Position numbers and translations under genes: made by a program
Assembly: GCF_015291625.1 (NCBI RefSeq)
Contig: NZ_CP030047.1
Location: 5,022,001-5,086,000 of the forward strand
Length of the DNA: 64,000 bases
Reading direction: 5' to 3'
Source: Bradyrhizobium sp. CCBAU 53421
GTDB taxonomy: Bacteria; Pseudomonadota; Alphaproteobacteria; Rhizobiales; Xanthobacteraceae
Notes under the pieces: model-generated
Seen by the model: the letters and a program-made list of their open reading frames with translations, nothing else
The model's database searches: none
What the model was told of the DNA's origin: nothing
Shown here: piece after piece, positions 21,611 through 30,362 of the stretch
How the letters are laid out: each line of letters begins with the position of its first letter
Numbering within the stretch: the stretch's first letter is position 1

Positions 21611-23563
21611 ATGGTTAAAAAATCAGACCAACTCAAGCGCGGCATTTTCGAGAGCGAGCGCAGGTTCCGGCTGTTGGCCGGAGGCGCAATTGACTATGCG
21701 ATTTGCACCCTCGCCGCCGACGGGCGGGTGATCCATTGGAACAAGGGTGCCGAGCGCATCACCGGCTATCCGGCCAACGCAATCCTTGGCAAGCACTTCT
21801 CGGTCTTCTATCCTGAAGAGGATCGCGCATCGGGCATTCCCGCGAAGGCACTGCAGCTGGCGCGGAAGGAGAAGCACGCCGCGGCCGAGGGCTGGTGCGT
21901 CCGCAGGGACGGATCGCAATTCTTCGCCTCAGTCGTGATCGATCCGATCTACGAGAAGCGCAAGCTGGTCGGCTACGCGATGGTCACCCGCGACATGACC
22001 GAGCGGCGGCGGGCGCGCGCCGATCTCGAGGCCAGCGAAAGCCAGTTCCGCCTGCTGGTGAGCAACGTCACCGATTACGCGCTGTACATGCTGACGCCGG
22101 CCGGCATCGTCGCCAACTGGAATACGGGCGGCGAGCGCATCAAGGGCTATTCGCCCGGCGAAATCATCGGCCAGAGCTTCGCGCGGTTCTATACGGCGGC
22201 CGATCAGGCCGCGGGCAAACCGGCCCGCGCGCTCAAGATCGCGGAAGAGACCGGGCATTACGAGGAGGATGGCTGGCGGGTCCGCAAGGACGGCTCGTTC
22301 TTCTGGGCCAGCGTCGTGATCGATCCGATCCGCGACAGCGACGGCAACCTGGTCGGTTTTGCCAAGATCACGCGTGACATTTCCGAGCGGCGCGAGGCGC
22401 AGCAGAAGCTGGAACAGGTGCAGCGACAGCTGGCGGAATCGCAGAAGATGGATGCGCTCGGCCAATTGACCGGCGGCGTCGCACACGACTTCAACAATCT
22501 CCTGATGATCATTTCCGGCAATCTGCACCGGATCAGGCGCGAGGTAACGAGCGAACGCGGCCGGCTTGCCCTCAGCGCGATCGAAACCGCATCCGAGCGC
22601 GCCGCGTCACTGACCAGCCAGCTGCTCACCTTCGCGCGCCGCCAGAGCGTCAATCCGCAGACCATCGATATCGCTGAGCGGATCACGGCGGTGCGCGAGG
22701 TGCTGAGCAGCGCGCTCGGCGGCGCGATCAGGTTGAACATGGAGCTTGAGCCGGACCTCTGGCCGGTCTTCGTCGACCCGAACGAATTTGAGACCGCGCT
22801 GATCAACCTTGTCGTCAATGCGCGGGACGCGATGCCCAACGGCGGTACGCTGACTGTCTCGGCCCGCAACATGCCCGAAACCACTGAGGTCGCCGTCAGC
22901 GTCGCCGATACCGGTGAAGGCATTGCCCAGGATGTGCTGAGCAAGGTGTTCGACCCGTTCTTCACCACCAAGCCGGTCGGCAAAGGCACCGGCCTTGGAC
23001 TGTCCCAGGTGCACGGCTTTGCGCACCAGGCCGACGGCCGGATCGAGATCGCAAGCGCGCTCGGCAAGGGCACCACGATCAGCATCTATCTCCCGCGCGG
23101 GACCGCAGCCGCGACGGGTACGATCGCGGGCCGCGCCGTGCGCGGCTCCGCTACGGTCCTGCTGATCGAGGATAATCCGGCGGTCGCCGATGCAAGCAGG
23201 GGCCTGCTCGAACAGCTCGGCTACACCGTGCGCTGGGCGCCGAACGCAGAGGCTGCCCTCGCGGAAATCGAGGCCAACGGGATCGACGTGGTGTTCAGCG
23301 ACATCGTCATGCCCGGCAGGATGGATGGGCTGAAGCTGGCGCGCAGGATCCGGGACAGGAATCCGGAGCTGCCGATCCTGCTGACGACCGGCTACAGCGA
23401 GGGTGCGCGCGACGTGCGGTCCGACTTTCCGGTCCTGCGCAAGCCGTACCAGATTCACGACCTCAGCCGCGAACTCTCGAAGCTGACGGGGCAACAATCT
23501 GAAACCGGGATCGACCTCCCGGCAGACGAACAGCCGGCGAGAAAAGCGAGGGCGCGCTCGTAG
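21611..23563 (+). CDS. PAS-PAS hybrid histidine kinase with C-terminal receiver
   Basis: A 650-residue soluble kinase: two closely similar PAS domains (about 17-137 and 145-265, each with ERI-GY and a DP-I strand), HisKA with His292 in GGVAHDFNNLL, HATPase (NLVVNARDAMP, DTGEGI, GTGLGLSQVHGF), and a receiver with Asp in VVFSDIVMPG. The HDFNN form of the H-box is common in rhizobial hybrid kinases that act on a separate response regulator. PAS domains of this type may bind haem, flavin or a small ligand; none can be told from sequence. Start 21611 has AGGA upstream and sits behind the EcfG-like promoter. It ends 2 bp from a convergent zinc-ribbon gene. Confidence 0.88.
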   Translation: MVKKSDQLKRGIFESERRFRLLAGGAIDYAICTLAADGRVIHWNKGAERITGYPANAILGKHFSVFYPEEDRASGIPAKALQLARKEKHAAAEGWCVRRDGSQFFASVVIDPIYEKRKLVGYAMVTRDMTERRRARADLEASESQFRLLVSNVTDYALYMLTPAGIVANWNTGGERIKGYSPGEIIGQSFARFYTAADQAAGKPARALKIAEETGHYEEDGWRVRKDGSFFWASVVIDPIRDSDGNLVGFAKITRDISERREAQQKLEQVQRQLAESQKMDALGQLTGGVAHDFNNLLMIISGNLHRIRREVTSERGRLALSAIETASERAASLTSQLLTFARRQSVNPQTIDIAERITAVREVLSSALGGAIRLNMELEPDLWPVFVDPNEFETALINLVVNARDAMPNGGTLTVSARNMPETTEVAVSVADTGEGIAQDVLSKVFDPFFTTKPVGKGTGLGLSQVHGFAHQADGRIEIASALGKGTTISIYLPRGTAAATGTIAGRAVRGSATVLLIEDNPAVADASRGLLEQLGYTVRWAPNAEAALAEIEANGIDVVFSDIVMPGRMDGLKLARRIRDRNPELPILLTTGYSEGARDVRSDFPVLRKPYQIHDLSRELSKLTGQQSETGIDLPADEQPARKARARS

Positions 23564-23565
23564 AT

Positions 23566-23760
23566 TCAAGTTGAGGGCGAACGCTCCGCTGGCCAGGTTC
23601 GGCGTACCAATTGCACCCGTTCGATGCGGCTACACTGTTCGCAGCGATATTGAAGGATGTCCCTGCCCTCGCTGCCCGGAGAGCTGCTCTCAAGCCGCAT
23701 CGTCCTGATGCAGCTGATGCAGCTGATCAGCGTCAGCAACGGGCTGCGATCGTCATTCAT
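23566..23760 (-). CDS. Small zinc-ribbon-like protein (two CxxC)
   Basis: A 64-residue protein with CISC and, 28 residues on, CEQC, separated by a polar loop and a DILQYRC strand: the layout of a two-knuckle zinc ribbon. Proteins with this spacing are numerous in Bradyrhizobium, usually without assigned function. The start at 23760 is chosen because it gives the compact form; no strong ribosome site is visible and an upstream start is possible. It is convergent with the PAS hybrid kinase, with 2 bp between stops. About 160 bp upstream (23761-23924) show no gene. Confidence 0.55.
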   Translation of the reverse strand: MNDDRSPLLTLISCISCIRTMRLESSSPGSEGRDILQYRCEQCSRIERVQLVRRTWPAERSPST

Positions 23761-23924
23761 CGATGCCCGCGGTGGCGCGGTCGGATCGGCGATCATGGCG
23801 CTGGGCGATGCTAAGGTGTTGGTTCTCACCACAAGAAAATGCCCATCCGTGGCCCGGGTTCCCGTCTCGAAACCAGATTTGGGCGCGAGCCGATGCGACG
23901 CGCCCGCCTGTTCGTGCGGGCCGA

Positions 23925-24245
23925 TCAAGCCCTCGCGTTGCTGTGGCCCGGCCTCGGCCTGCCCTTGTCCGATTTGACGGGGGCCGGCTTGGCGGCTGCG
24001 GCCGGACGATCCCCGTAGCTTCGGCTCAGCCGCTCCCGAACCGTGGGGAGGCGCTCGCCGCCGCCGGCGGCCTTCCAGCGGGCGACGAGCTCGGCCACTT
24101 CGGCGCGCATCGCCATCAGCCGATACGACGCTTCGCTGCAATCCAGATCGCGGTTGACCTGATCCCGGATCGACGCCTCGACCAAGGTCATCTCAGCACG
24201 CAAAGTGCTGATCCTGCGACGAATTTCATTGATCTTGTTGTCCAT
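23925..24245 (-). CDS. Hypothetical coiled-coil protein under a LexA-like box
   Basis: A 106-residue protein. Residues 1-60 are a helical coiled coil (MDNKINEIRRRISTLRAEMT, then a conserved-looking DLDCSEASYRLMAMRAEVAEL) and the C-terminus is a basic Pro/Ala/Lys-rich tail. Function unknown. A LexA-like box lies 10-24 bp upstream of the ATG, which suggests induction by DNA damage. It is divergent from a DUF3072 gene that would share the box. The basic tail could bind nucleic acid, but that is only a guess. Confidence 0.65.
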   Translation of the reverse strand: MDNKINEIRRRISTLRAEMTLVEASIRDQVNRDLDCSEASYRLMAMRAEVAELVARWKAAGGGERLPTVRERLSRSYGDRPAAAAKPAPVKSDKGRPRPGHSNARA

Positions 24246-24254
24246 GGCTTGTTA

Positions 24255-24269
24255 GAACAAAAATAGAAC
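24255..24269. promoter_or_regulatory. LexA (SOS) box, GAAC-N7-GAAC
   Basis: GAACAAAAATAGAAC is an exact match to the alphaproteobacterial LexA site (GTTC-N7-GTTC), including the A-rich spacer and an A after the second half. It sits in the 61-bp gap between two divergent small genes, overlapping where their promoters must be. The bare eight-base pattern is expected about twice per 64 kb by chance, but the A-rich spacer and the position favour a real site. Confidence 0.65.
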
Positions 24270-24306
24270 ATATTGTCAAGTCACGATCCGGCAAGCGAGG
24301 TGAGCG

Positions 24307-24507
24307 ATGAGCATGGCAGCGGTGAGATTTGGCGGGGTTGCGGAGCGGCTTGGCGGGCTGATGTCGCGCGCCCAGGCGCTGCGGTTGAGGAGCTTGGCCG
24401 AGGAGGCCTATCAGCCGAACCAGTACGCGCGCGACCTGACGTCCGAGGAAGCCGAACGGCGGATCGATGCCCTCAGGGCGGAGATCGCGCTGGCGGATTC
24501 TTTCTGA
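24307..24507 (+). CDS. DUF3072-like small protein
   Basis: A 66-residue protein whose second half fits DUF3072: MSRAQALRLRSLAEEAYQPN, then LTSEEAERRIDALRAEIAL. In this family a helix beginning with an MT/MS-x-x-Q-A pattern is followed by an LT-x-x-E-A-x-x-RID helix. The function of the family is unknown. GAGGTGA precedes the ATG at 24307; 24313 is a second possible start. The LexA-like box is 38 bp upstream, so it may be SOS-controlled with the divergent coiled-coil gene. Confidence 0.7.
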   Translation: MSMAAVRFGGVAERLGGLMSRAQALRLRSLAEEAYQPNQYARDLTSEEAERRIDALRAEIALADSF

Positions 24508-24608
24508 ACCGTCCACCCCGGCCGAGCCGGACACTCCCTTAAGGCTTTGATATAGCGGCGCAGCCAGGTCTGTTCTGGTATTGCTGCTTGGCCTTTGGGG
24601 GAGCTTTC

Positions 24609-24863
24609 GTGCTGGAGTTGGAGAAGCGGTCGCCGCTTGCGTTCCCGATCACGCTGAAAGACGGGCGAACGCTCGCGACCGTTGGCGATGCGGCGGACTA
24701 TTTGTCAGCATTGAACGCGGATCAACGCGAGCGCGGGTATTGGAAGATTGCGATCATGATGTTCAACAACGCCATGCGCGAGCCCAGCTACCTGAGGATC
24801 GCGACGATCAACCTGCGCTCCGCGCTTGTGTATGACCGCGTCGTCGATGACGTCGGCCACTGA
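24609..24863 (+). CDS. Small hypothetical protein, paralogue of the gene at 25025-25282
   Basis: An 84-residue protein starting at GTG 24609 behind GGGGGAG; a TTG at 24588 would start before the ribosome site. It has a beta-hairpin start (FPITLKDGRTLATVGDAADY) followed by helices containing WKIAIMMFNNAM and LRSALVYDR. The layout [strand]-G-R/E-x-TLATVG-x-A-x-x-[FY]-[IL]-S-x-L matches the convergent gene at 25025. Such proteins appear often in Bradyrhizobium; function unknown. Confidence 0.6.
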   Translation: MLELEKRSPLAFPITLKDGRTLATVGDAADYLSALNADQRERGYWKIAIMMFNNAMREPSYLRIATINLRSALVYDRVVDDVGH

Positions 24864-25024
24864 TTGTGGTGTTGCAGCTACAGCCGAATCGACGCGCCTT
24901 TCGTAAGGCCCGTTCGTTATGGCCGCAAACAAGGTAACGGCGGTACACGCGACGGCCGGGTGCGCAATGCGCTTTCGGCCGCACTCTCGGGCCGCCTCGG
25001 AGGGCCAAGGCGGCCCATTTCTTT

Positions 25025-25282
25025 TCAAAGCAATTTGGCGCGGACGAACAGCATCCGGAGCGCGTTGGTTGCCTGCACCGTCAGCATGGCATTACCGGCC
25101 GCGCGCTCCAGCGCGACCAGCGCGTCATCATGCAGCGAGCGGAACTCCATCCATTCGACGGCGCTGAGATTGCTGATGAAGCGGTAGGCCTGGCCAACGG
25201 TCGCGAGCGTCACCGTTTCGCCGTTCAGCCGCACCTTGAATGTCGCCTTCAGCGGCGTGTCGGATTTGGAAGCGTCACCCAT
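25025..25282 (-). CDS. Small hypothetical protein, paralogue of the gene at 24609-24863
   Basis: An 85-residue protein: a Lys/Thr-rich start, KVRLNGETVTLATVGQAYRF, then WMEFRSLHDDALVALERAAG and a helical C-terminus. It shares the TLATVG core and helix pattern with the preceding gene, and the two converge with 161 bp between them. This suggests an inverted local duplication followed by strong divergence. Function unknown. Confidence 0.6.
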   Translation of the reverse strand: MGDASKSDTPLKATFKVRLNGETVTLATVGQAYRFISNLSAVEWMEFRSLHDDALVALERAAGNAMLTVQATNALRMLFVRAKLL

Positions 25283-25394
25283 GGCGCGGTTGTGCTCCGC
25301 GGCGCGTTAATGTCAATCTAATTTCTCTGCTCCGGCGCAGGTGCGCCGGCCCCACTGAATCGCAATGTCTGTTAGCGTTTGGTGGGGGTGATTC

Positions 25395-27464
25395 GTGCCT
25401 GATCTTGCCAACACAGCCTATCTCGATGCGCTCAATTCCGAGCAGCGCCGCGCCGTCGAGCACGGGGTCGGCAAGGATGGCGTCGTCGGCGGCCCGTTGC
25501 TGGTGATCGCGGGCGCCGGCTCCGGCAAGACCAATACGCTCGCCCATCGCGTCGCGCATCTGATCGTCGCAGGCGCCGATCCGCGGCGCATCCTGTTGAT
25601 GACCTTCTCGCGCCGCGCCGCCGGCGAGATGGCCGGCCGCGTCGAGCGCATCGCACGGCGCGTGCTGGGCGATCGCGCCTCGATCATGACCGATGCGCTG
25701 AGCTGGGCCGGCACCTTTCACGGCATCGGCGCGCGGCTGCTGCGGGAATTCGCCGAGCGCATCGCGCTCGACCCGGCCTTCACGATCCATGACCGCGAGG
25801 ACTCCGCCGACCTGATGAACCTCGTCCGCCACGACCTCGGCCTCTCCCGCACCGAAAGCCGGTTCCCGACCAAGGGCACCTGCCTTGCGATCTATTCGCG
25901 CTGCGTGAACGCGGAAATGCCGATCGAGGCGGTGCTCGGCCAGTTCTTCCCGTGGTGCTCCGGCTGGGCCAGCGAGTTGAAGCAATTGTTCGCGGCCTAT
26001 GTCGAAGCCAAGCAGCGCCAGAACGTGCTCGATTACGACGACCTGCTGCTCTACTGGGCGCAGATGGTGACGGATACCGCCCTGGCCGAGGAGATCGGCG
26101 GCCGCTTCGATCATGTCATGGTCGACGAATATCAGGACACCAACCGCCTGCAGTCCTCCATCCTGCTCGCACTCAAGCCCGCCGGACGCGGGCTCACCGT
26201 GGTCGGCGACGACGCACAGTCGATCTACTCGTTCCGCGCCGCCACCGTGCGCAACATCCTCGACTTTCCGGCGCAGTTCAGCCCGGCTGCCGAGATCATC
26301 ACGCTCGACCGCAACTACCGCTCGACGCAGCCGATCCTGTCGGCCGCCAATGGCGTGATCTCGCTCGCCAAGGAACGTTTCACCAAGAACCTGTGGACCG
26401 ACCGGACCTCGACCCGCAGGCCGCTGCTCGTCACGATCCGCGACGAGGCCGATCAGGCCCGCTATATCGTCGAGCAGGTGTTGGCCAATCGTGAGGAAGG
26501 CGCGCTGCTGAAGCATCAGGCGGTGCTGTTTCGCACCTCCTCGCACAGCGGACCGCTGGAGGTCGAGCTGACCCGCCGCAACATTCCCTTCGTGAAGTTC
26601 GGCGGCCTCAAATTCCTCGACGCCGCGCACGTCAAGGACATGCTGGCGCTGTTGCGCTTCACCGCCAATCCGCGCGACCGGGTCGCGGGCTTTCGCATCC
26701 TGCATCTGTTGCCCGGCGTCGGGCCGGCCTCGGCGCAGCGCGTGCTCGACCGCATGGCGGAGGCCGCCGATCCGATCGCCGCGCTGGTGGCGCTGCCCGC
26801 CCCGCCCCGCGCCGGCGCCGACTGGCGGCTGTTCCTCGAGGCCATCGAGAACCTCCGCTACTCGGAATGGCCCGTCGACATCGAGCGCGCACGGCTCTGG
26901 TACGAGCCGCATCTCGATCGCATCCACGAGGACAGCGAGGTCCGCCGCGCCGATCTCATTCAGCTCGAGCAGATCGCCGCCGGCTATCCGTCACGCGAAC
27001 GCTTCCTCACCGAGCTGACGCTCGACCCGCCCGACGCGACCAGCGACCAGGCCGGCGTGCCGCTGCTCGACGAGGATTATCTGATCCTGTCGACCATCCA
27101 CTCCGCCAAGGGGCAGGAATGGAAATCCGTCTACGTGCTCAATGTCGTCGATGGCTGCATGCCGTCCGATCTCGGCGCCGGCACCTCGGCCGAGCTCGAG
27201 GAGGAGCGCCGCCTGCTCTATGTCGCGATGACCCGCGCCAAGGACGATTTGCACCTGATGGTACCGCAGCGTTTTTTCGTCCACGGCCAGGCCGCCAAGG
27301 GCGACCGCCACATGTACGCATCGCGCACCCGGTTCATCCCGGAACGGCTGCTGCCGATGTTCGAGCGGACCAGCTGGCCGCGGGCTGCGGCCGCGCCAGC
27401 CTCGACCGCCAGCCGCGCGCCGCCGATCGACATCGGCGCCCGGATGCGCGGCATGTGGCGCTGA
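25395..27464 (+). CDS. UvrD/PcrA-like superfamily 1 DNA helicase
   Basis: A 689-residue 3'-5' DNA helicase. Motifs in order: Q-motif (LNSEQRRAVE), Walker A (VIAGAGSGKTNTL), Ia (LMTFSRRAAGEM), Walker B (MVDEYQDTN), III (VVGDDAQSIYSFRAA), IV (LDRNYRSTQPIL), V (STIHSAKGQEWKSVYV) and VI (LLYVAMTRAKDDL). It is shorter than housekeeping UvrD, which has about 720 or more residues plus a C-terminal Tudor-like tail not seen here, so it is likely an accessory repair or restart helicase. The start is GTG at 25395. A strong terminator follows. It lies close to LexA-box genes but has no box of its own that I found. Confidence 0.88.
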   Translation: MPDLANTAYLDALNSEQRRAVEHGVGKDGVVGGPLLVIAGAGSGKTNTLAHRVAHLIVAGADPRRILLMTFSRRAAGEMAGRVERIARRVLGDRASIMTDALSWAGTFHGIGARLLREFAERIALDPAFTIHDREDSADLMNLVRHDLGLSRTESRFPTKGTCLAIYSRCVNAEMPIEAVLGQFFPWCSGWASELKQLFAAYVEAKQRQNVLDYDDLLLYWAQMVTDTALAEEIGGRFDHVMVDEYQDTNRLQSSILLALKPAGRGLTVVGDDAQSIYSFRAATVRNILDFPAQFSPAAEIITLDRNYRSTQPILSAANGVISLAKERFTKNLWTDRTSTRRPLLVTIRDEADQARYIVEQVLANREEGALLKHQAVLFRTSSHSGPLEVELTRRNIPFVKFGGLKFLDAAHVKDMLALLRFTANPRDRVAGFRILHLLPGVGPASAQRVLDRMAEAADPIAALVALPAPPRAGADWRLFLEAIENLRYSEWPVDIERARLWYEPHLDRIHEDSEVRRADLIQLEQIAAGYPSRERFLTELTLDPPDATSDQAGVPLLDEDYLILSTIHSAKGQEWKSVYVLNVVDGCMPSDLGAGTSAELEEERRLLYVAMTRAKDDLHLMVPQRFFVHGQAAKGDRHMYASRTRFIPERLLPMFERTSWPRAAAAPASTASRAPPIDIGARMRGMWR

Positions 27465-27552
27465 CACGGGTCGAAAGAATTTCGTTTGGGCGGGAACGAA
27501 CCTGTCGGCCCAACGTTGAGGCGGCGTTCGTAATCGGCAAACGACCATCCCC

Positions 27553-27595
27553 GACGGCTTCGGCGTGCAGTTGCACTGCTGGAGCCGTCTTTTTT
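27553..27595 (+). terminator. Rho-independent terminator after the helicase gene
   Basis: GACGGCT ... AGCCGTC (7-bp outer stem) with an inner CAGT/ACTG stem, followed by TTTTTT. It lies 89 bp after the helicase stop and just before the end of the convergent cyclase gene. Confidence 0.75.
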
Positions 27596-27609
27596 GCGCC
27601 CGCGTCAAT

Positions 27610-28341
27610 TCACGCAGGAAACAGCGTGACCGGCTGGTCGAAGCCCTTCAGCGTATAATCGGAACCGGCTGCCGTGATCATGTCGCGCGTTCGATCCCGC
27701 ACCGCTGTCGTGACAAGGATTTCGCCGGACTTCGCGGCGGCCTGGGCGCGTGCCGCGCGATTGACCACCGTGCCGACCGCGGTCAGGTCGCGATGGGTCT
27801 TGCCGAACTCACCAAAATTGGTGTCGCCGCTGTCCATCCCGATCCCAATGCCGATCTCGATGTCGCCGGCGCCGATCGCCTGCACCAGCGCATCGTGTCT
27901 CTCGCGGAAACGGCGCTGGATGTCGCGGGCCGCCAGCAAGGCCTGCACGGCATGATCCTTCCGCCGCACCGGAAAATTGAAGATCGCGAACACGGCGTCG
28001 CCGATCGTCTTGTTGAGAATGCCGTCATAGCGCCAGATCGCGGCGGCGCAGTCGTCGTAGAACGCATCGAGCAGCGACGTCAGCCCGGCCGGCGCGATGG
28101 TCTGCGTCAGTGTCGTGTAGCCGCGCAAATCGGCGAACAGGAGGGTGGCATCGATCGTCACGGCGCGCGCCTTCATGATCTTCGAGAAGGCCATCTCGCA
28201 GATCGTGCAGGTGTTCGGGTTCATGCGGCTCGGCCGGACGCCGAACAGGCGGAACGGCGCCGACAACGGGCCGCGCAGCGGGATCGGCATGTGCAGGTTT
28301 TGCCAACAGCCGAGGCAGATCGTTGCGGGTTCCGGAGTCAT
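27610..28341 (-). CDS. Class III adenylate/guanylate cyclase with N-terminal double CxxC
   Basis: A 243-residue soluble cyclase making cAMP or cGMP. The catalytic domain (about 62-243) has both metal Asps (Asp71 in LLFADLRGYT, Asp115 in KTIGDAVFAIF) and the late NRAAR segment with the transition-state Asn/Arg. The first 50 residues hold CLGC (9-12) and CTIC (45-48), a spacing suggestive of a zinc ribbon or redox switch rather than the usual HAMP, PAS or CHASE2 input. AGGTGA precedes the start. The next gene downstream is a cyclase-independent terminator; a PilZ gene lies just upstream on the same strand. Confidence 0.85.
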   Translation of the reverse strand: MTPEPATICLGCWQNLHMPIPLRGPLSAPFRLFGVRPSRMNPNTCTICEMAFSKIMKARAVTIDATLLFADLRGYTTLTQTIAPAGLTSLLDAFYDDCAAAIWRYDGILNKTIGDAVFAIFNFPVRRKDHAVQALLAARDIQRRFRERHDALVQAIGAGDIEIGIGIGMDSGDTNFGEFGKTHRDLTAVGTVVNRAARAQAAAKSGEILVTTAVRDRTRDMITAAGSDYTLKGFDQPVTLFPA

Positions 28342-28423
28342 CGGCGTGTCACCTGTTGTTCCAGCAACGAAATCCGCTCAACCTAACACTGTCGGTCATG
28401 GTGTCCCTGCGAGATTGCCGCGC

Positions 28424-28675
28424 TCAGGCGGTCGTCACGAAACTCACTCCAATCCGTGTCTTCTTGCTCCAGATCACCTGGCACTCATGAACGACCGAGG
28501 GGTCCCGCGCCATCACCAGGCGGAATCTATGCGGGACGAAGGCCGGATTCTCGACCTCGATGGCGGCCCCTTCCGGCGATATGTTCACGATCGTGCAATG
28601 CATGACCGAACCGCCCGACGAGACATAGCCGGGTTCATTGACCTCGGTTCGTGGATGCTTGCGCTTTTCGTCCAA
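28424..28675 (-). CDS. PilZ-domain protein
   Basis: An 83-residue single PilZ domain, the common c-di-GMP receptor fold. The KRKHPR start supplies the RxxxR-type arginine motif, and NISPEGAAIEV the (D/N)xSxxG motif; the last strand is KKTRIGVSFV. The start is TTG at 28675 directly after a strong GGGGGAAGG ribosome site. It lies 82 bp upstream of the cyclase gene on the same strand, so the two may share a transcript, which would put two nucleotide second messengers side by side. Confidence 0.85.
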   Translation of the reverse strand: MDEKRKHPRTEVNEPGYVSSGGSVMHCTIVNISPEGAAIEVENPAFVPHRFRLVMARDPSVVHECQVIWSKKTRIGVSFVTTA

Positions 28676-28940
28676 CCGGCCTTCCCCCAGCTTTCTTGAC
28701 GCAAACGTGGGCGATCGGCATTGCAGGAGTCAACGGCTCCCGGGGCTGCCAGCTAGCTTTCGCACCACGATTTGTGCGCAGCAGTAGGCCGAATTACTTA
28801 TCGCGCCCGTGCAGATGAGCCCCGCGTCGGTGCGGGCTTGCCGTTCGCGGCAGCGCGAGGATAGCCTCACCCTATGGGCGATGCGCTGGCGCGACGCACG
28901 TTTCCAACAACAACGAACAGGCGCCATGGGGAGACGCGCC

Positions 28941-30362
28941 ATGTTCGAGATTCTCGATCGCCGGACGACTCTGACCGGCAACCAGATCAAGATCCTTGCG
29001 GCGGCAATCATCGGCGATGCGCTGGAGTTCTTCGACTACTTCCTGATCGGCTTTGTGCTCGCGTTCCTGATCGGGCCGTGGAAGCTCACCTTTGGCCAGT
29101 CGGCCACGGTGCTGATGAGTTCCGGCATCGGCGCCATCCTCGGCGCCTATCTCTGGGGCTGGCTCGCCGACCGGATCGGGCGCCGCATTGTGTTCATCGG
29201 CACCGTGCTGAACTTCTCGATCGCGACCGGCCTGCTCTATTTCACCCCCGACAATGGCTGGGTTTACCTGGCGATCCTGCGCTTCTTCGTCGGCACCGGC
29301 GTCGGCGGGCTTTATTGTGTCGACCTGCCGCTGGTGCAGGAATTCATGCCGTCGCACAAGCGCGGCTGGGTCGGCGGCCTCGTCACCTGCGTGATCCCGC
29401 TCGGCGTCGGGCTCGGCGCGGTGCTGGGCGCGATCATGGGCACCGATCAGTGGCGGCTGCTGTTTGCGATCGGCGTATTGCCATCGGTCCTGGTGCTGCT
29501 GATCCGGCTCTGGGTCCCGGAGTCGCCGCGCTGGCTGTGCCGCCAGGGACGCTATGACGAAGCCCGCAAGTCGCTGGCCTGGGCCCTCCAGATGCCGCCA
29601 TCGGAGCTGCCCTTGCCGAGTGCCGCCGACGCCGGGCCGATCGTCAAGACCAGTTGGTTCGACCTGTTCAAATATCCGCGCAGCCTGATCGTCTCCTGGC
29701 TCGGCAATGCCGGTGCGCAGACCGGGGTCTACGGCATCACGCTGTGGGCGCCCGCGCTGTTCGTGCTGCTGCTGAAGGTCACGCCGCAGGAGGCCGCCAA
29801 GATGATGATCCTGCTCAGCATCACCGGCTTCCTTGGCCGTATCTCGTTCTCCTGGTTCTCGGAACTGCTGGGACGGCGGATCGCCGGCGGCCTGCTCGGC
29901 TTCGGCGCCGGCGCGCTGACCATCATTGCCGGCTATCATTACGACGCGACACTGTTCGGCATGTCGGCGTTCTGGCTGCTGCTCGGCGCCGCCTTCTTCT
30001 TCGCCGACGGCGGCTTTGCGATCGTCGGGCCCTATGCCGCGGAGGTCTGGCCGTCGCATCTGCGCACCACGGGCATGGGATCGGCTTACGGCTTCGGCGG
30101 CATCGGCAAGATCATCGGGCCGGTCGGGCTTGCCTTGATCGTCGGCTCGAACAACTATCTCAAGCCGGATGTGCCGTTGACCCAGATCCCGACCGCTTTC
30201 GTCTATCTCGGCTGCTGGTTCCTGATGGCGGGTGCCGTCTACCTGTTCTTTGGGCTTGAGACCCGGGGCAAGTCGATCGAGCAGATCGACAAGGAGCTCA
30301 ATGCGACGGCTGACGTCGCGGCGTCCGCAACCATCCGGCGCGCCGGAGGGAGGCCGACATGA
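28941..30362 (+). CDS. MFS transporter (metabolite:H+ symporter type)
   Basis: A 473-residue, 12-span transporter. Signature segments: GDALEFFDYFLIGFVLAFLI in span 1, motif A as GWLADRIGRRIVF, RFFVGTGVGGLY in span 4, PESPRWLCRQGRYDEA after span 6, and YAAEVWPSHLRTTGMGSAYG late. The PESPRWL and RxTGMG features place it with sugar- and organic-acid symporters rather than drug exporters. GGGAGA precedes the ATG at 28941; two upstream ATGs are less likely. Its stop overlaps the next start by 4 bp, so it probably imports the substrate of the flavin enzyme encoded there. Confidence 0.85.
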   Translation: MFEILDRRTTLTGNQIKILAAAIIGDALEFFDYFLIGFVLAFLIGPWKLTFGQSATVLMSSGIGAILGAYLWGWLADRIGRRIVFIGTVLNFSIATGLLYFTPDNGWVYLAILRFFVGTGVGGLYCVDLPLVQEFMPSHKRGWVGGLVTCVIPLGVGLGAVLGAIMGTDQWRLLFAIGVLPSVLVLLIRLWVPESPRWLCRQGRYDEARKSLAWALQMPPSELPLPSAADAGPIVKTSWFDLFKYPRSLIVSWLGNAGAQTGVYGITLWAPALFVLLLKVTPQEAAKMMILLSITGFLGRISFSWFSELLGRRIAGGLLGFGAGALTIIAGYHYDATLFGMSAFWLLLGAAFFFADGGFAIVGPYAAEVWPSHLRTTGMGSAYGFGGIGKIIGPVGLALIVGSNNYLKPDVPLTQIPTAFVYLGCWFLMAGAVYLFFGLETRGKSIEQIDKELNATADVAASATIRRAGGRPT

